NCBI GenBank assembly: GCA_021234155.1
Contig: JAJEKV010000249.1
Coordinates: 372,001 to 436,000, forward strand
From: Isoetes taiwanensis
Taxonomy: Eukaryota > Streptophyta > Lycopodiopsida > Isoetales > Isoetaceae
Direction: 5' to 3'
Length of the DNA stretch: 64,000 nt
Shown here: positions 22,420-31,955 of the stretch, in pieces
Numbering within the stretch: position 1 is the first letter of the stretch
How the letters are laid out: every line of letters begins with the position of its first letter
The notes under the pieces: model-generated
Seen by the model: only the letters and a program-made list of their open reading frames with translations
Told to the model about the DNA's origin: nothing
The model's database searches: none
Made by a program: the position numbers and the translations under genes

Positions 22420-23925
22420 TTATCTTCGATGGCCCTTCTTGAAGAAATTCTTGACGTCCCTAAGCCGAAGGCCTTTGCCGAGGCTACGCAAGATGTTCCT
22501 GGAAGATCCCCCTGCTCGAGCCATTTCAGGCGCCGGGAGTTCTGGTGTCGTTGCCGCCACTACCGTCAATGTTGCATCCCTGAGGTGGCCTCTGGCGAAG
22601 TCGAGGCAGTGGAGTGCCACGGATCTCTTGAAGAGGATGATATGATCCGTTACGGGGTCTAATTTGGCATGCTGCCCGAAGCCAGAGAGTGCTATGAGGA
22701 GTGCCACCGACTCTTCTCCTCGTGGGCTGAACTCCTTGTGAAAGACTATCATCTGCCCTTGGCTGAGGGCTGGAAGATAGTACCGGAGTGCCTTACCCTT
22801 CCCTATGGCCTTCGAGCCTGTGCCCCTTCTCTGAGCTGCTTCGCCGTAGACGTCTAATGCCAAGAGGTCTTCATGGTCCCTCCACATGGTAGTTGCGCTC
22901 TCCAGGTTGATGCTACTAGATGCCTCCCGCATACTCCTGGAACGAACTGTTCGGCTAGAGCTTGGGCCTCTTCCTGGTTTGTACGCTTTGTATTTGTTGA
23001 AACTCCTCCTCTGGGATGATTGGTTCCTGTTGGCGATACATCTCCCTTATCTGCTCATAGGCCGCTATATCTGACATTGTCTCTCCGGCGTATGAGTGTC
23101 GCTCTGCTAACTCCCTTGGGATTTCTTGATAGGAGTAGTCGATGAAGTCGCTGTGCTGCTCTTTCGTCATCAAGCCTAAGAACTCGTCGATTCGGAGCTC
23201 TTCTTCTTGGCGATAAGGGAGGTTGAGGATGTCGTTCGCCAAGATGTAGTCCTCTCCATCGATGACTATTGGTGACAGGGCTGTGATGCCGATTGGTGGC
23301 TCATAGGCCCGCCTGATTTCGTCATCGTGCTTGGCTATGCGCCTTTCGATCCTCATCGCCTCTCTGCTTTCCCAACCTGGGTTTTCTTCCCCTAGCTGCT
23401 CGTAGTCTTGTTCAATCTGCAGTGTTGGTGTCCCTGATGTCATGCCGTGGAACATGTACTCCGAGGATTCGATCTCGTGAATGTGGCTTTGGTCCCTTCG
23501 AGTGTCGAGTGGAGCTAGGTCCAAAGGCTGAATGGAAGGTTCTCCGACTGACTTATACTGCACGAATAGAGCAAGGGCTACATGGGCTGAGAGATATCTA
23601 TGCCTATTATGCTTGCAGGTCATGTAGTCGGGCATGGTTCGTGTCCTATCCCACAGCTTGCTCTTGCCCTTGGACCCTCTCCCTACGGCTTGGCTAAGCG
23701 AATCTAGGGATACCCATTTCCCTCCCCTGGGCAGCAAGCTAACTTCCCAAGGTAGGATCTGCTGGTCATATTGGCAAATGATGTCAGTGTAGAAAGGGGT
23801 TCTGGTCAATGTTGCATGGAGATCAAAGAGATGGTCAAATGCATGGAAGGCCTGATCAGCAGGAAAATCACGAATATGGCATTGAGCGGAGATAAGTGTA
23901 GAAAAAGGTTTGGGAAGATTGATAA
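22420..23925 (-). pseudogene. Element A ORF2: accessory protein of unknown function
   Basis: Two long frames (22955-23809 and 22420-22932) form one protein when compared with B; a frameshift near 22950 separates them. The frame extends upstream of 23809 through CHIRDFPADQAFHAFDHLF without an ATG; B starts at MAPSSFVRWYNE. Readable blocks: LTRTPFYTDIICQYDQQILP, RGGKWVSLDSLSQAVGRGSK, an acidic middle, GITALSPIVIDGEDYILAND, then LRYYLPALSQGQMIVFHKEF, LLIALSGFGQHAKLD, ILFKRSVALHCLDFARGHLR and a basic end (DVKNFFKKGHRR). About 500 aa. I recognise no family. The position between the H3-like gene and gag is shared with B and, in decayed form, D. Confidence 0.72.
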
Positions 23926-24868
23926 GAGCTTGGAAAATCGCCTAAGATGATAGGAGCAGTTTTGGTGAAGGGAAAATGGCAAATGAGACCCCCTTTTATA
24001 GACTATGGTCTGCCTCGGGTTCTGTGCACAAGGGTTCTTGATGGAACAGACTTTTGTCCTAAGGCTATGGGTCTCCAAATGAACTACCATGAAGTGCAAA
24101 TCTAAGCAAAACAAGGCAAGAAACACTACATGGCAGTTTGTTGGGTTGAATTTGGTCAATCCTATCCAAAATGGGGCAACCCGGGTCGATTCGCGCAAAT
24201 GAGCTCTGCATTGCGAACGCAAGGCGGTTTTGCGCGGATCAACCCGGTTTGGCTGATTTGGGAGATGGCTAGGCATTTCTAGGGTTGTAAGATACTAACA
24301 TGACTATTTGGGTGGATCCTAACCTAGCTAGCAACTTGTTTCAAGCAAAATTGATATCTAAAAGTGTCAAATTGGGGTAATCGGGTTGATTCGCGCAAAT
24401 TGGCCCTGCGTTGCGAACGCAGACGCATTTTGCGCGGATCGACCCAGTTTGGCCTGAACTTGGCATTTTTGATGATCCTTTGCTGAAACTGACTTTTAAA
24501 CTAGGTTCCTAGGCAAATTCTATGCAATCTACTATCTATTAGCAGAAATTTTTAATCATTTTTGTCTCCAAATCCTGGTACCCGGGTTGATTCGCGCAAA
24601 TGAGCTCTGCGTTGCGAACACAGGTCGAGTTTGCGCGGATCGACCCGGTTTCGCCGATTTTTGAAGCAAAGTTGATTTTCGTGTGCTAATACTTTATGCT
24701 ACTTAACCTGTTATAAGCATTCTAAGCATTATACAAAGAATTCTACTACAATCTAACTTAGTTACTTACATTTTCTTGCCATAATTCAATCAATTGACAG
24801 AGGAAAAAGGAACTTATATATATATGAAGAAAGACTTTAATTTTAAGAAAATTACAAAACTTGAGGTC
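23926..24868 (-). other. Element A region between H3-like gene and ORF2, three long hairpins
   Basis: Noncoding, about 940 bp. Three copies of a hairpin (24178-24249, 24380-24448, 24579-24650) recur at about 200-bp spacing. The outer stem pairs CGGGTTGATTCGCGCAAA with TTTGCGCGGATCGACCCG, and the clearest copies add an inner stem CTGCG / CGCAG. Differences between copies mostly keep pairing. Element B has two and D two such hairpins with different stem sequence. Confidence 0.75.
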
Positions 24869-26028
24869 TTAGGGCCTCTCTTTGCGGATCCTCCGCGCCA
24901 AATGCAGGTCCGTGGGCATAACAGTTACCCGCTTGGCGTGGATGGTGCAAAGATTTCCCTCCTCAAAGAGCTGGATTAGCTCTGCCTCTGATGCTTCTTG
25001 CAGGGCCCGGGTGGTTAGAGGTGTGACCCTGTAATCAGTCCGGAACTCCTACATCACTTCGCAAAGAAGGCGTTCGAATGGCGCCTTCCTTATTAGGAGA
25101 TTAGTGCACTGTTGAAAGTGCCTAATCTCCCTGAACACCCGAGCGTGCCGGGAGTTAGGTCCGTGGTGGACCTTCTTCGGTTTCTCCGGCCTGGGTGGCG
25201 GCGGCTTGGGCTGTTTCTTCGGCCGCCGCCCCTTCACGAACTTCTCCACGTTCTGCTTGCGGTACCAATCATTATACCTCATCCAGCAACGGAGGTACTC
25301 CTGGTACACCTTCATTATGCGCTTGAACTCGCGATCCTGGCGGAGGGCGAATTTGCGCTCGCCCACCTTCTGCTTCTTCACTACCTTAGGTGGCTTGGGC
25401 CACTTAGGGTAGGGTGGGCATGCGTTGGGGTCTGAAGTTCCCCAACGTCCTGCTCGTGCTCCTCCTCTGCATTCTCCTCTTCTTCCTCTCCATCTCCTTC
25501 CTCCTCTTCATCATCCGCCTCCTCGCGAGGGCGAGGTTCTTCAATAGTGACTGTCCCACGAGGTCTATCCCTCCTCGCCTTCTTCCTCCGCTCTTTCTCC
25601 TTCAGCTCCCTCTCTCTTTTCTTCCTGGCCGCCATTTCTTCTGGCCACTCCTTCACCTTCTCCTTCCCCTTCTTCTTTTTGCTAGGAGGGGCTGCCTGCT
25701 GGTCCGGCTGGGGCTGGGTCTGCTGCTGCTGCTCTTCGTGGGTCTCCTCCTCTCGGCGGTCTTCCTCCTGATCTGACAGGCGGCCAAAGTGACGGGTCTC
25801 ATCTGTTCGCTGCGTGCCTCCCGACGAAGAACTGCTGCTGCTGCTGCTGCTGGGGGCCTCCTCCTGGGAGATGTGGAAGGTCTCGTCAGTGGAAGACGAC
25901 GCCTCCTCCTCTGGTCTCGGCCGGAGGTGCTCTGGGATTTGTTTGCCGTGGCCTCCAGCTGTTGCTGCCGCCATCGAAGGTGAGCTCCTTGGGCCAGTCT
26001 TCCTATAGGTTTGCTTGGTTCTTGCCAT
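24869..26028 (-). pseudogene. Histone H3-like gene of element A
   Basis: Starts at 26028 with M-ARTKQTYRKTG, matching the H3 tail at residues 1-6, 8 and 9 (A7 replaced by Y, S10 by T). Then come a poly-Ser run, a basic KKKKGKEKVKEW stretch, long Glu-rich tracts and a proline-rich linker, in all about 290 residues before the fold. The histone fold (25135-24869) begins FREIRHFQQCTNLLIRKAPF and, after one in-frame TAG, continues [48 protein letters not shown] and stops at 24869. It aligns without gaps to H3 49-135, about 60 percent identical by hand count against remembered plant H3. Loop 1 has canonical H3 length, so it is not CENH3-like there. H113, D123 and R128/R129 are kept; K56 is Q, K79 is R, K122 is T. 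Damage: one frameshift (near 25400) and the TAG at the position of H3 Q76. Confidence 0.9.
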
Positions 26029-26583
26029 ATCTTACGGTTAAGGAAACATGTGACGTAAGGCTGATCAAGAGAGAGAAGGTTGTAGGCAAGGTTTGGGGGG
26101 AAATGAGGTGGCAAGAAAATATTTAAAAAGGAAGGTGCTCTAGGAAATATTCCCCTACCATTAATAGGTCTAATAATTAGCTCCCCCTATTAATTACTCC
26201 AATATACTTAATTATTAGTATATACTTAATACAGTATTATATTATAATTTCGAATTTTTCCTAATGGTTTGAAGTGTTAATTATGAATTTGCGCCATTTT
26301 TCACCCAGGTCTCGGATTGGCATGATTCTTCGACCCATATTAGGTGAAATTTGATGCTGACTCATAATTTTCACTCCAATTTTACTAGAGTATTAATTTG
26401 ACTCATTCTTTTTCCTTCATCTAACAACTTAGCCTATTCCTATGGACCCACTACCTAGGAGAAAATTTTTTTCCCCTATTTTCGAGGTTCCATGGTGGAA
26501 ATTTTCATTTCGCACCCTATCAGGCCTGTTAGACTACTTTCAAGGATATGGTCAGTGCTAGTTCTTGGTCAACCAAGAACATC
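26029..26583 (-). other. Element A leader between PBS and H3-like gene
   Basis: AT-rich, noncoding, about 550 bp. The part at 26178-26267 is the likely source type of the 91-bp insert in element C pol. Element B has a recognisable equivalent at about 31956-32517. Confidence 0.7.
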
Positions 26584-26595
26584 GCTCTGATACCA
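26584..26595 (-). other. Element A primer binding site (initiator tRNA-Met)
   Basis: On the minus strand TGGTATCAGAGC starts two bases after the end of the 5' LTR. This is complementary to the 3' end of plant initiator tRNA-Met, the usual primer of plant gypsy and copia elements. Confidence 0.93.
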
Positions 26596-26596
26596 T

Positions 26597-28232
26597 TGTG
26601 ACGCTCCCTACTAAATATACGGCTCCCAGCCGTACACTCCGTAGGAAATCCCCCATCCGGTCCGACCGCACGGGCCCTCCGTCTATCCCGCACTCTGGGA
26701 TCACCGTAGTGCGGGAAGGGGACACGAAGGTGTCTTGCGCGCCCTTCCCCTAGGGGCTCCTATCACAGCGGAAGCATAAACATCGTCAGAACTAGCAATA
26801 ATAATACATCATACTACCTCGAAGGGTAGCTCATCCACATATCCATAACTGCAAAGAAGATAATCATATGCCATAAAACATGAAAGCTCCTACCCGTGGC
26901 TCCGACTCATGAGGAGGTAGACCGACTGGATAGGCCTCAAGATAGAGCAGACCGAGTCATAACAATGGCGGGGCTGGCTATAGACAATGGCTAGGGTTGA
27001 CCTCTCCATCCGCCCCTCCTGCGCATACTTTGCAGATGGACTAGATCAAGCTCTGGCATGACTCTAGCCTTCCGGATACGCAATGCCATGGCATCACCCA
27101 TCGGGACTACTCCAGGTTGCATCTCCCTGGTCCGTCGAGGCAGGACGGGTTGCATCTCCCCTTCCCGAGGTCTAGAGGTTCCACGGGCGGCTAGAGAATC
27201 GTGGCGACACACGATTCGTCCCCGACTTAACCTCCCAAAACAAGAGCCAAGCCAACACTTGCAACTCTTGAGAGGCAGGGCGACACCATTGCCCCACGGA
27301 CCCATGCCCGACCCACACGAAGTGACCGACCATAAGCCTAGCCCACTATGGGATCCCCAGTAGCCACGCTCGACAGGGATCCTCCCTCCGCATTGCCTCC
27401 AGCCCCGTTATGTAGTGCTGAGTCACATCATAGCTTCCATAGTCCGGTGGGTTCCTATGCACAGGCCGCAATATAATAGGAACTAAAGGATCTAACTAGG
27501 AGCATACTACGTAATGGCTACTAGTTCTCTACCCCCCTTCCCAATACAAGAGGAGCAAACATGATCAACCAACATCACGTAACATCGTATCATGATAATC
27601 ATAATAAGAACATCTTAACCTAATCATACATATCTAACTTACAGTTAGGGTTCCTTGATTAGGATTCAAGATGTTCAACAAGGGTTCTAGGATGGCTCTA
27701 CTCTAGATACAACATACAAACCCATCTGGAGTGCTAACTTCCAGATGAACTACTATGAACTCTACTCCACCTACCTGCTCCAGAAGCACTCCCTCCCATT
27801 CCTGGCGTCTCCATGCTCCTTGACGTGGTCGAAGCCGTGCTCCCTCCAAGATCGTGCACACACTTCGGGGGCTGCTACACCAGGCTATGCTACGACGAAC
27901 GATGCTCGAAACGGGGTTTCGAGTGTGTAGATGAGTGTTCAGGTGCTAGGGTCAGGAAAAGAGGTCTAGGGTTAGGGTTTGGGCCAATATAGGTTAGGGT
28001 CCACATGGGATGCCACGTGGCACCAAGGGGGTGGGGCCGTGTGGCGGTTTGCCCAATAGGATAAGGCCATGTGGAAATGGGCCTTATCCTAAGGTTATCT
28101 AAGTTAAGCATTTAACTTAGATGTGCACCCATTGCCACTTTCTAAGGTATACAAGGCTACAAAGGTAGACTTGTATAGTGACGGGTCCAGGAATATACGT
28201 ATTTATGGCGTATATTCCCCTGGAACGTCACA
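26597..28232 (-). repeat. Element A 5' LTR with promoter
   Basis: 1636 bp, TGTGACG to CGTCACA, nearly identical to 15424-17047. On the minus strand CCTATATTGG (about 27985-27995) is a plausible TATA box, followed within 10 bp by AAACCCTAACCCTAG, a telo-box-like sequence. The right edge is followed by GCTGT, the second target duplication. Confidence 0.93.
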
Positions 28233-28237
28233 GCTGT
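28233..28237. repeat. Target site duplication of element A, right copy (GCTGT)
   Basis: Matches 15419-15423 exactly. Confidence 0.93.
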
Positions 28238-30304
28238 ATTTTGTGCAAGAATCCTGCTGGAGCTAGGGGGCCGCAGTTGGATCCGCCAGGAGGTTGGAGT
28301 TGGAGCCAGGGGAGCCGTTGGAGTCGACAGGCAAATCAGAGAATAGGCTTCGATAATAAAGACGACGTATCTCGCCCATTTGAAACGATAAATTTGAATC
28401 TCGAGAATGGATAAATTCCAAAAAAGGGGGATTGTATGGGGGGATGGAAGTTGGGAAGCTGATTCCAGGGGTCCTGCGACTGGTGGGAGCCGGGAGCGGG
28501 TCCTGGAATCAGCGACCCAACTTCATCCCCCCACAACATGGCAACTAGGGAGAAGGGATTTAGGGGCTGATTACCTTTTCATGACCTGCTGAGCGGAATC
28601 GGAGTGTCGTTTTCCATTCCGGAGACGGAATGGGCTCCCCAATTGCCATGTTGTATGGAGGAAGGGCACTTGGGACCCCTTTCTGGGTGGACGGTGGGGT
28701 CCCGCGACTGGCAGTAGCCGGGAGCAGGTCACCGGCCACCCAGAAAGGGAGACCAAGTGCCCTTCCCCCACAATATAGAAAAAGGGAAGATTTTTTTTCT
28801 CCCCCTTTGCTTTGTCGCCAGCGATGGCTTCATTGAGGCGCAGACAGTTTCGACAAGGTTTTCTTGATGGCTTCAACAAGAATGAAGGCACTGGCAGATC
28901 TGTCGAGTTTCTGTTGAAGGCGTTGGCAGTTTTGGTGATTTTTCATTGATGTCATAGCAGTTTGACGAGTTTTCTTGATGGCTTCTAGTCTAGTTCTTCT
29001 TAATGCTTCAAAACTTGCTATTCCTCGCAGTTCTGTTTTGCTTTAGATTTTTCCTTGCATGCAAATGGCGAGTCTTCTGTAGGTAAATTTTTTGTCTTTT
29101 CTGTATGTTATTATGTAGGTATTTTTTTGTGCATGCAGACTTTTTATGTTTTGATCTTGTCATTTTCTTGCAGATGATTGTATTTATGGCTACTCTCTTT
29201 GATTTAACAACAAATAAGGGGTGAGATCAGAAGTTTTTAGGTGTTTTTAGTGTCTGTGCTCTGTTTTGAATGCTTATTGAAGCAAAAGGAAGCATGTAAT
29301 GGGTTTTTGGGTGTTTTAATGCTATGTGCTCTGTCGTTTTGAATGTAAAACTGGCCATGGCTTTTGAATGAAGTCCAAAAATTTTGGGCTTTATAAGGAC
29401 CGGTCTGTAAATGCCAGCCAACATTGTTGCTTCCAGAGTTTTTTTGAGTAGGGAGATCGGCCTGTTTGAATGTTTGGAGTAGAGAGAAATTTTGAGCATC
29501 TATAGCCTGGATTGGCAGGTTGCAAGAAGCCTAAATCATGCCGGATTAGAGCAGATGGTGCAGAAAGAGAGGTACCAGAACTAGATTTGTGCAGGATTGT
29601 CCAGTTTCGGCATTGAATTAGTAGAAATTTTGTTACGTTGTGATAAAAAATGGGGATTTCTATATAGTAGCTTTTGAACCTCGAATGTAACAAAGTAATG
29701 AGTTAAATTACAAGTGCAAAAAAAAAAAAAAAAAAAATGCTGAAAAAAAGAACAAATGACCGGTTGAAGCTGTCACTCGGAATCAGGGTACCCAATTTCT
29801 ATTCCATGTTATTGGCAATGCCATGTGTCCTCATATGAATGCACCACAGAGAAAAAAATCGACCTTGTTTCTATATTGGATACACGATATCAAAAATTGA
29901 GGCAATAAATTTCAATTGGGCGGGAGGGCAAGGTAATTTAAACTAAAGTTCTTGTACAATGTTTATATTGCTTAGATTGCTCAAAATTTATTTTGTTATT
30001 CAAACTTTTGTCAATCTTTGTATGTATGGCTAGTGGCTTGGAATTGATTTTATCTTGAACTTTAGGTGCTTATAGTACTCAAAAGAAACAAATTAAGGTA
30101 CTGCTATTGTGGACTTTTCACGAAAATTCAAGGCAAATGCAACCAATATTAGAAATAGTTGTAAAAATGTGACCTATGCTAATGAGTTGCCAAATTGTGG
30201 TGATCACATGGCAAACGTGGCATGATGACCTGACAAGCGTTAATTTTGCAATTTTCACAAAATAAGTGGAAAAATAGAAATTTGCATAAGTTAATTTAAA
30301 ATAG
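28238..30304. other. Intergenic sequence between elements A and B, with hairpins and a poly(A) run
   Basis: No recognised gene. It holds two related long hairpins (listed separately) and a 20-base A run at 29718-29737, which could be the tail of an unidentified retroposed sequence reading from about 28800. No flanking duplication was confirmed. Confidence 0.5.
28437..28771. repeat. Two related long hairpins with homologous loops
   Basis: Hairpin 1 (28437-28535) pairs GGGGGGATGGAAGTTGGG and GCTGATTCCAGG with their complements around the loop TGCGACTGGTGGGAGCCGGG. Hairpin 2 (28656-28771) pairs GGAAGGGCACTTGG and CCTTTCTGGGTGG with their complements around CGCGACTGGCAGTAGCCGGG. Stems differ but the loops are clearly homologous. 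Between the two, CCACAACATGGCAAC can pair with ATTGCCATGTTGT, so a larger fold is possible. Confidence 0.75.
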
Positions 30305-30309
30305 AAATT
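30305..30309. repeat. Target site duplication of element B, left copy (AAATT)
   Basis: AAATT precedes the LTR start and recurs at 43352-43356 after the LTR end. Confidence 0.9.
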
Positions 30310-31943
30310 TGTGACGGTCCAAGGGAATATACGCCATAAATACGTATATTCCTGGATCCGTCACCATACAAGTCTATCTTTATAGCCTTGTATACCATAG
30401 ATTGTGGCACTAGGGGGCATGGCTAAGTTATTCTCATAACTTAGCCAACCATAGGTTAAGCCATTATCCACGTGGCCTTGACCTATTGGGGCACCGCCAC
30501 ACAGGACTCACCCGATTGGTGCCACGTGGCATCCTAGGTGGACCTAACTTATATAGGCATAAACCCTAACCCTAGACCTCTTTCCAGCCCTAGCACCCAG
30601 AGACTCACCTACTTGTTCGAAACCCCGTTTCGAACATCGTTCGCAATGGCATAGGTGGGCAAAGAGCCAGGTAGACGGATTCTTGGAGGAGGAACAGCAG
30701 ACTTGTGAGTCGAAGACCATGGAGGCGGATGACGGAGGGAGAGCATCGGGGAGCAGGTATGTAGGATAGTAGTTGTGATAGCTCATCCTGGGATTAGCAT
30801 TCCAAGATGTGCTAGTATTTTGTATCTAGAGTAGAGCCATCCTAGAACCCATATTGAACATCTTGAACCCTAATCAAGGAACCCTAACTATTAGTTAGTT
30901 GTATGATTAGGTTAAGATGTTCTTCTTATGGTTATTCTCATGATGTGATGATTATGTGATGATGGGTGATCATGTTTGCTCCTCTTGTATTGGGAAGGGG
31001 GGTAGAGACCTAGAGCCATATGTAGTATGCTCCTAGAGTAGACCCCTTAGTTCCTATTAGTTGCGGCTTTGTGCATAGGAGCCCACCCGGGCTATTGAGG
31101 CTATGATATGACTCAAAGACCGGATAACGGGCTAGAGGGAAAGTGGAGGGAGGATCCTGCCCGAGTGGGGGCCGAGGGGGATCCCATAGTGGACTAGGCT
31201 TATGGTCGGTCACTTCGTGTGGGCCGAGCATGGGTCCGACACCTCCTGGGGCAATGGTGTTGCCCTGCCTCTCGAGAGCTGCAAGTGATGGCTTGGCTCT
31301 CGTTTTGGGGGGTTCAGTCGGGTACGAATCGTGTGTCGCCACGATTCTCTAGTCGCCCACGGCACCTCTAGACCACACGGGAAGGGGAGATGCAACCCTT
31401 CTGCCTCATCCCGGACCGGGAGATGCAACACGGAGTAGTCCCGATGGGTGATGCCATGGGATTGCGTATCCGGAAGGCTAGAGTCCTGTCAGAGCCTGAT
31501 CTAGCCCATCTGCAAAGTATGCACAGGAGGGGCGGATGGAGTGGTCAACCCTAGCCATTGTTCTATGCCAGCCCTCGCCATTGCCATGACTTCGGTTACG
31601 CTCTATCTTGAGGCCTAGCCGATTCGGTCACCCTCCTTACGAGTCCGAGCGGGGTGGGAGCTCTCTGCTTTATGGTTTGTGATTATCATCCTTGCATTGG
31701 TTTATGTGCGATGCACTACCCTCAGAGGTAGTATTTGTATATGTTTTATGCTAGTTACGACGTGTTATCGCTTTCGTTATAGGAGCCCATAGGGGAAGGG
31801 GCGCCAAGACACAACCGTGTTCCCTCCCGCACTAAGAGTCACCTCGAGTCGCGGGGTAGAAGGGAGCCCATGCGGTTCTTGGCCGGATGGGGGATTTCTG
31901 CCCGGGTATACGGTGGGCCGTATGTTTAGCGGGGGCGTCCACA
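30310..31943 (+). repeat. Element B 5' LTR with promoter
   Basis: 1634 bp. It opens with a near-perfect inverted repeat of about 22 bp per arm (30311-30363) whose core pairs GGAATATACG with CGTATATTCC. TTATATAGG (30549-30556) is the likely TATA box, followed by AAACCCTAACCCTAG. The end reads CGTCCACA, one base longer than the family's CGTCACA. Confidence 0.92.
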
Positions 31944-31944
31944 A

Positions 31945-31955
31945 TGGTATCGAGC
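31945..31955 (+). other. Element B primer binding site, one base short
   Basis: TGGTATCGAGC follows the LTR; compared with TGGTATCAGAGC in A and D one A is missing. Either a mutation that weakens priming or a consensus error. Confidence 0.85.

Larger units (their letters stand above)
15424..28232 (-). mobile_element. Element A: complete chromovirus with H3-like gene and ORF2
   Basis: A 12,809-bp LTR element on the minus strand with both LTRs, PBS, polypurine tract and perfect target duplication. Order in transcription direction: 5' LTR, PBS, leader, histone H3-like gene, hairpin region, ORF2, gag, zinc knuckle, protease, RT, RNase H, integrase, chromodomain, 3' noncoding repeats, polypurine tract, 3' LTR. 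It belongs to the same family as B (shared LTR, gene order and protein sequence). The LTRs are close to identical apart from a few small indels, so insertion is fairly recent. It cannot be autonomous: RT and integrase have internal deletions and several frames are broken. Confidence 0.95.

Noticed and set aside
24869-25135. H3-like protein as a CENH3 (centromeric histone)
   Set aside because: Loop 1 has canonical H3 length and the tail begins ARTKQT; CENH3 normally has a longer loop 1 and a divergent tail. Only a few alpha-N residues recall CENH3.
25414-25776. Plus-strand frames with Leu/Phe-rich, membrane-like sequence over the H3-like gene
   Set aside because: They are the complement of Glu/Lys/Ser-rich codons of the H3-like linker.
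24869-26028. H3-like gene as a host H3 pseudogene retroposed into element A by chance
   Set aside because: The same gene with the same tail, charged linker and position occurs in B and, truncated, in D, and it is inside the LTR boundaries with the same orientation as pol.
30551-30580. CCCTAA repeats as interstitial telomere sequence
   Set aside because: Only two units, at a fixed place after the TATA box in every LTR; a telo-box promoter motif fits better.
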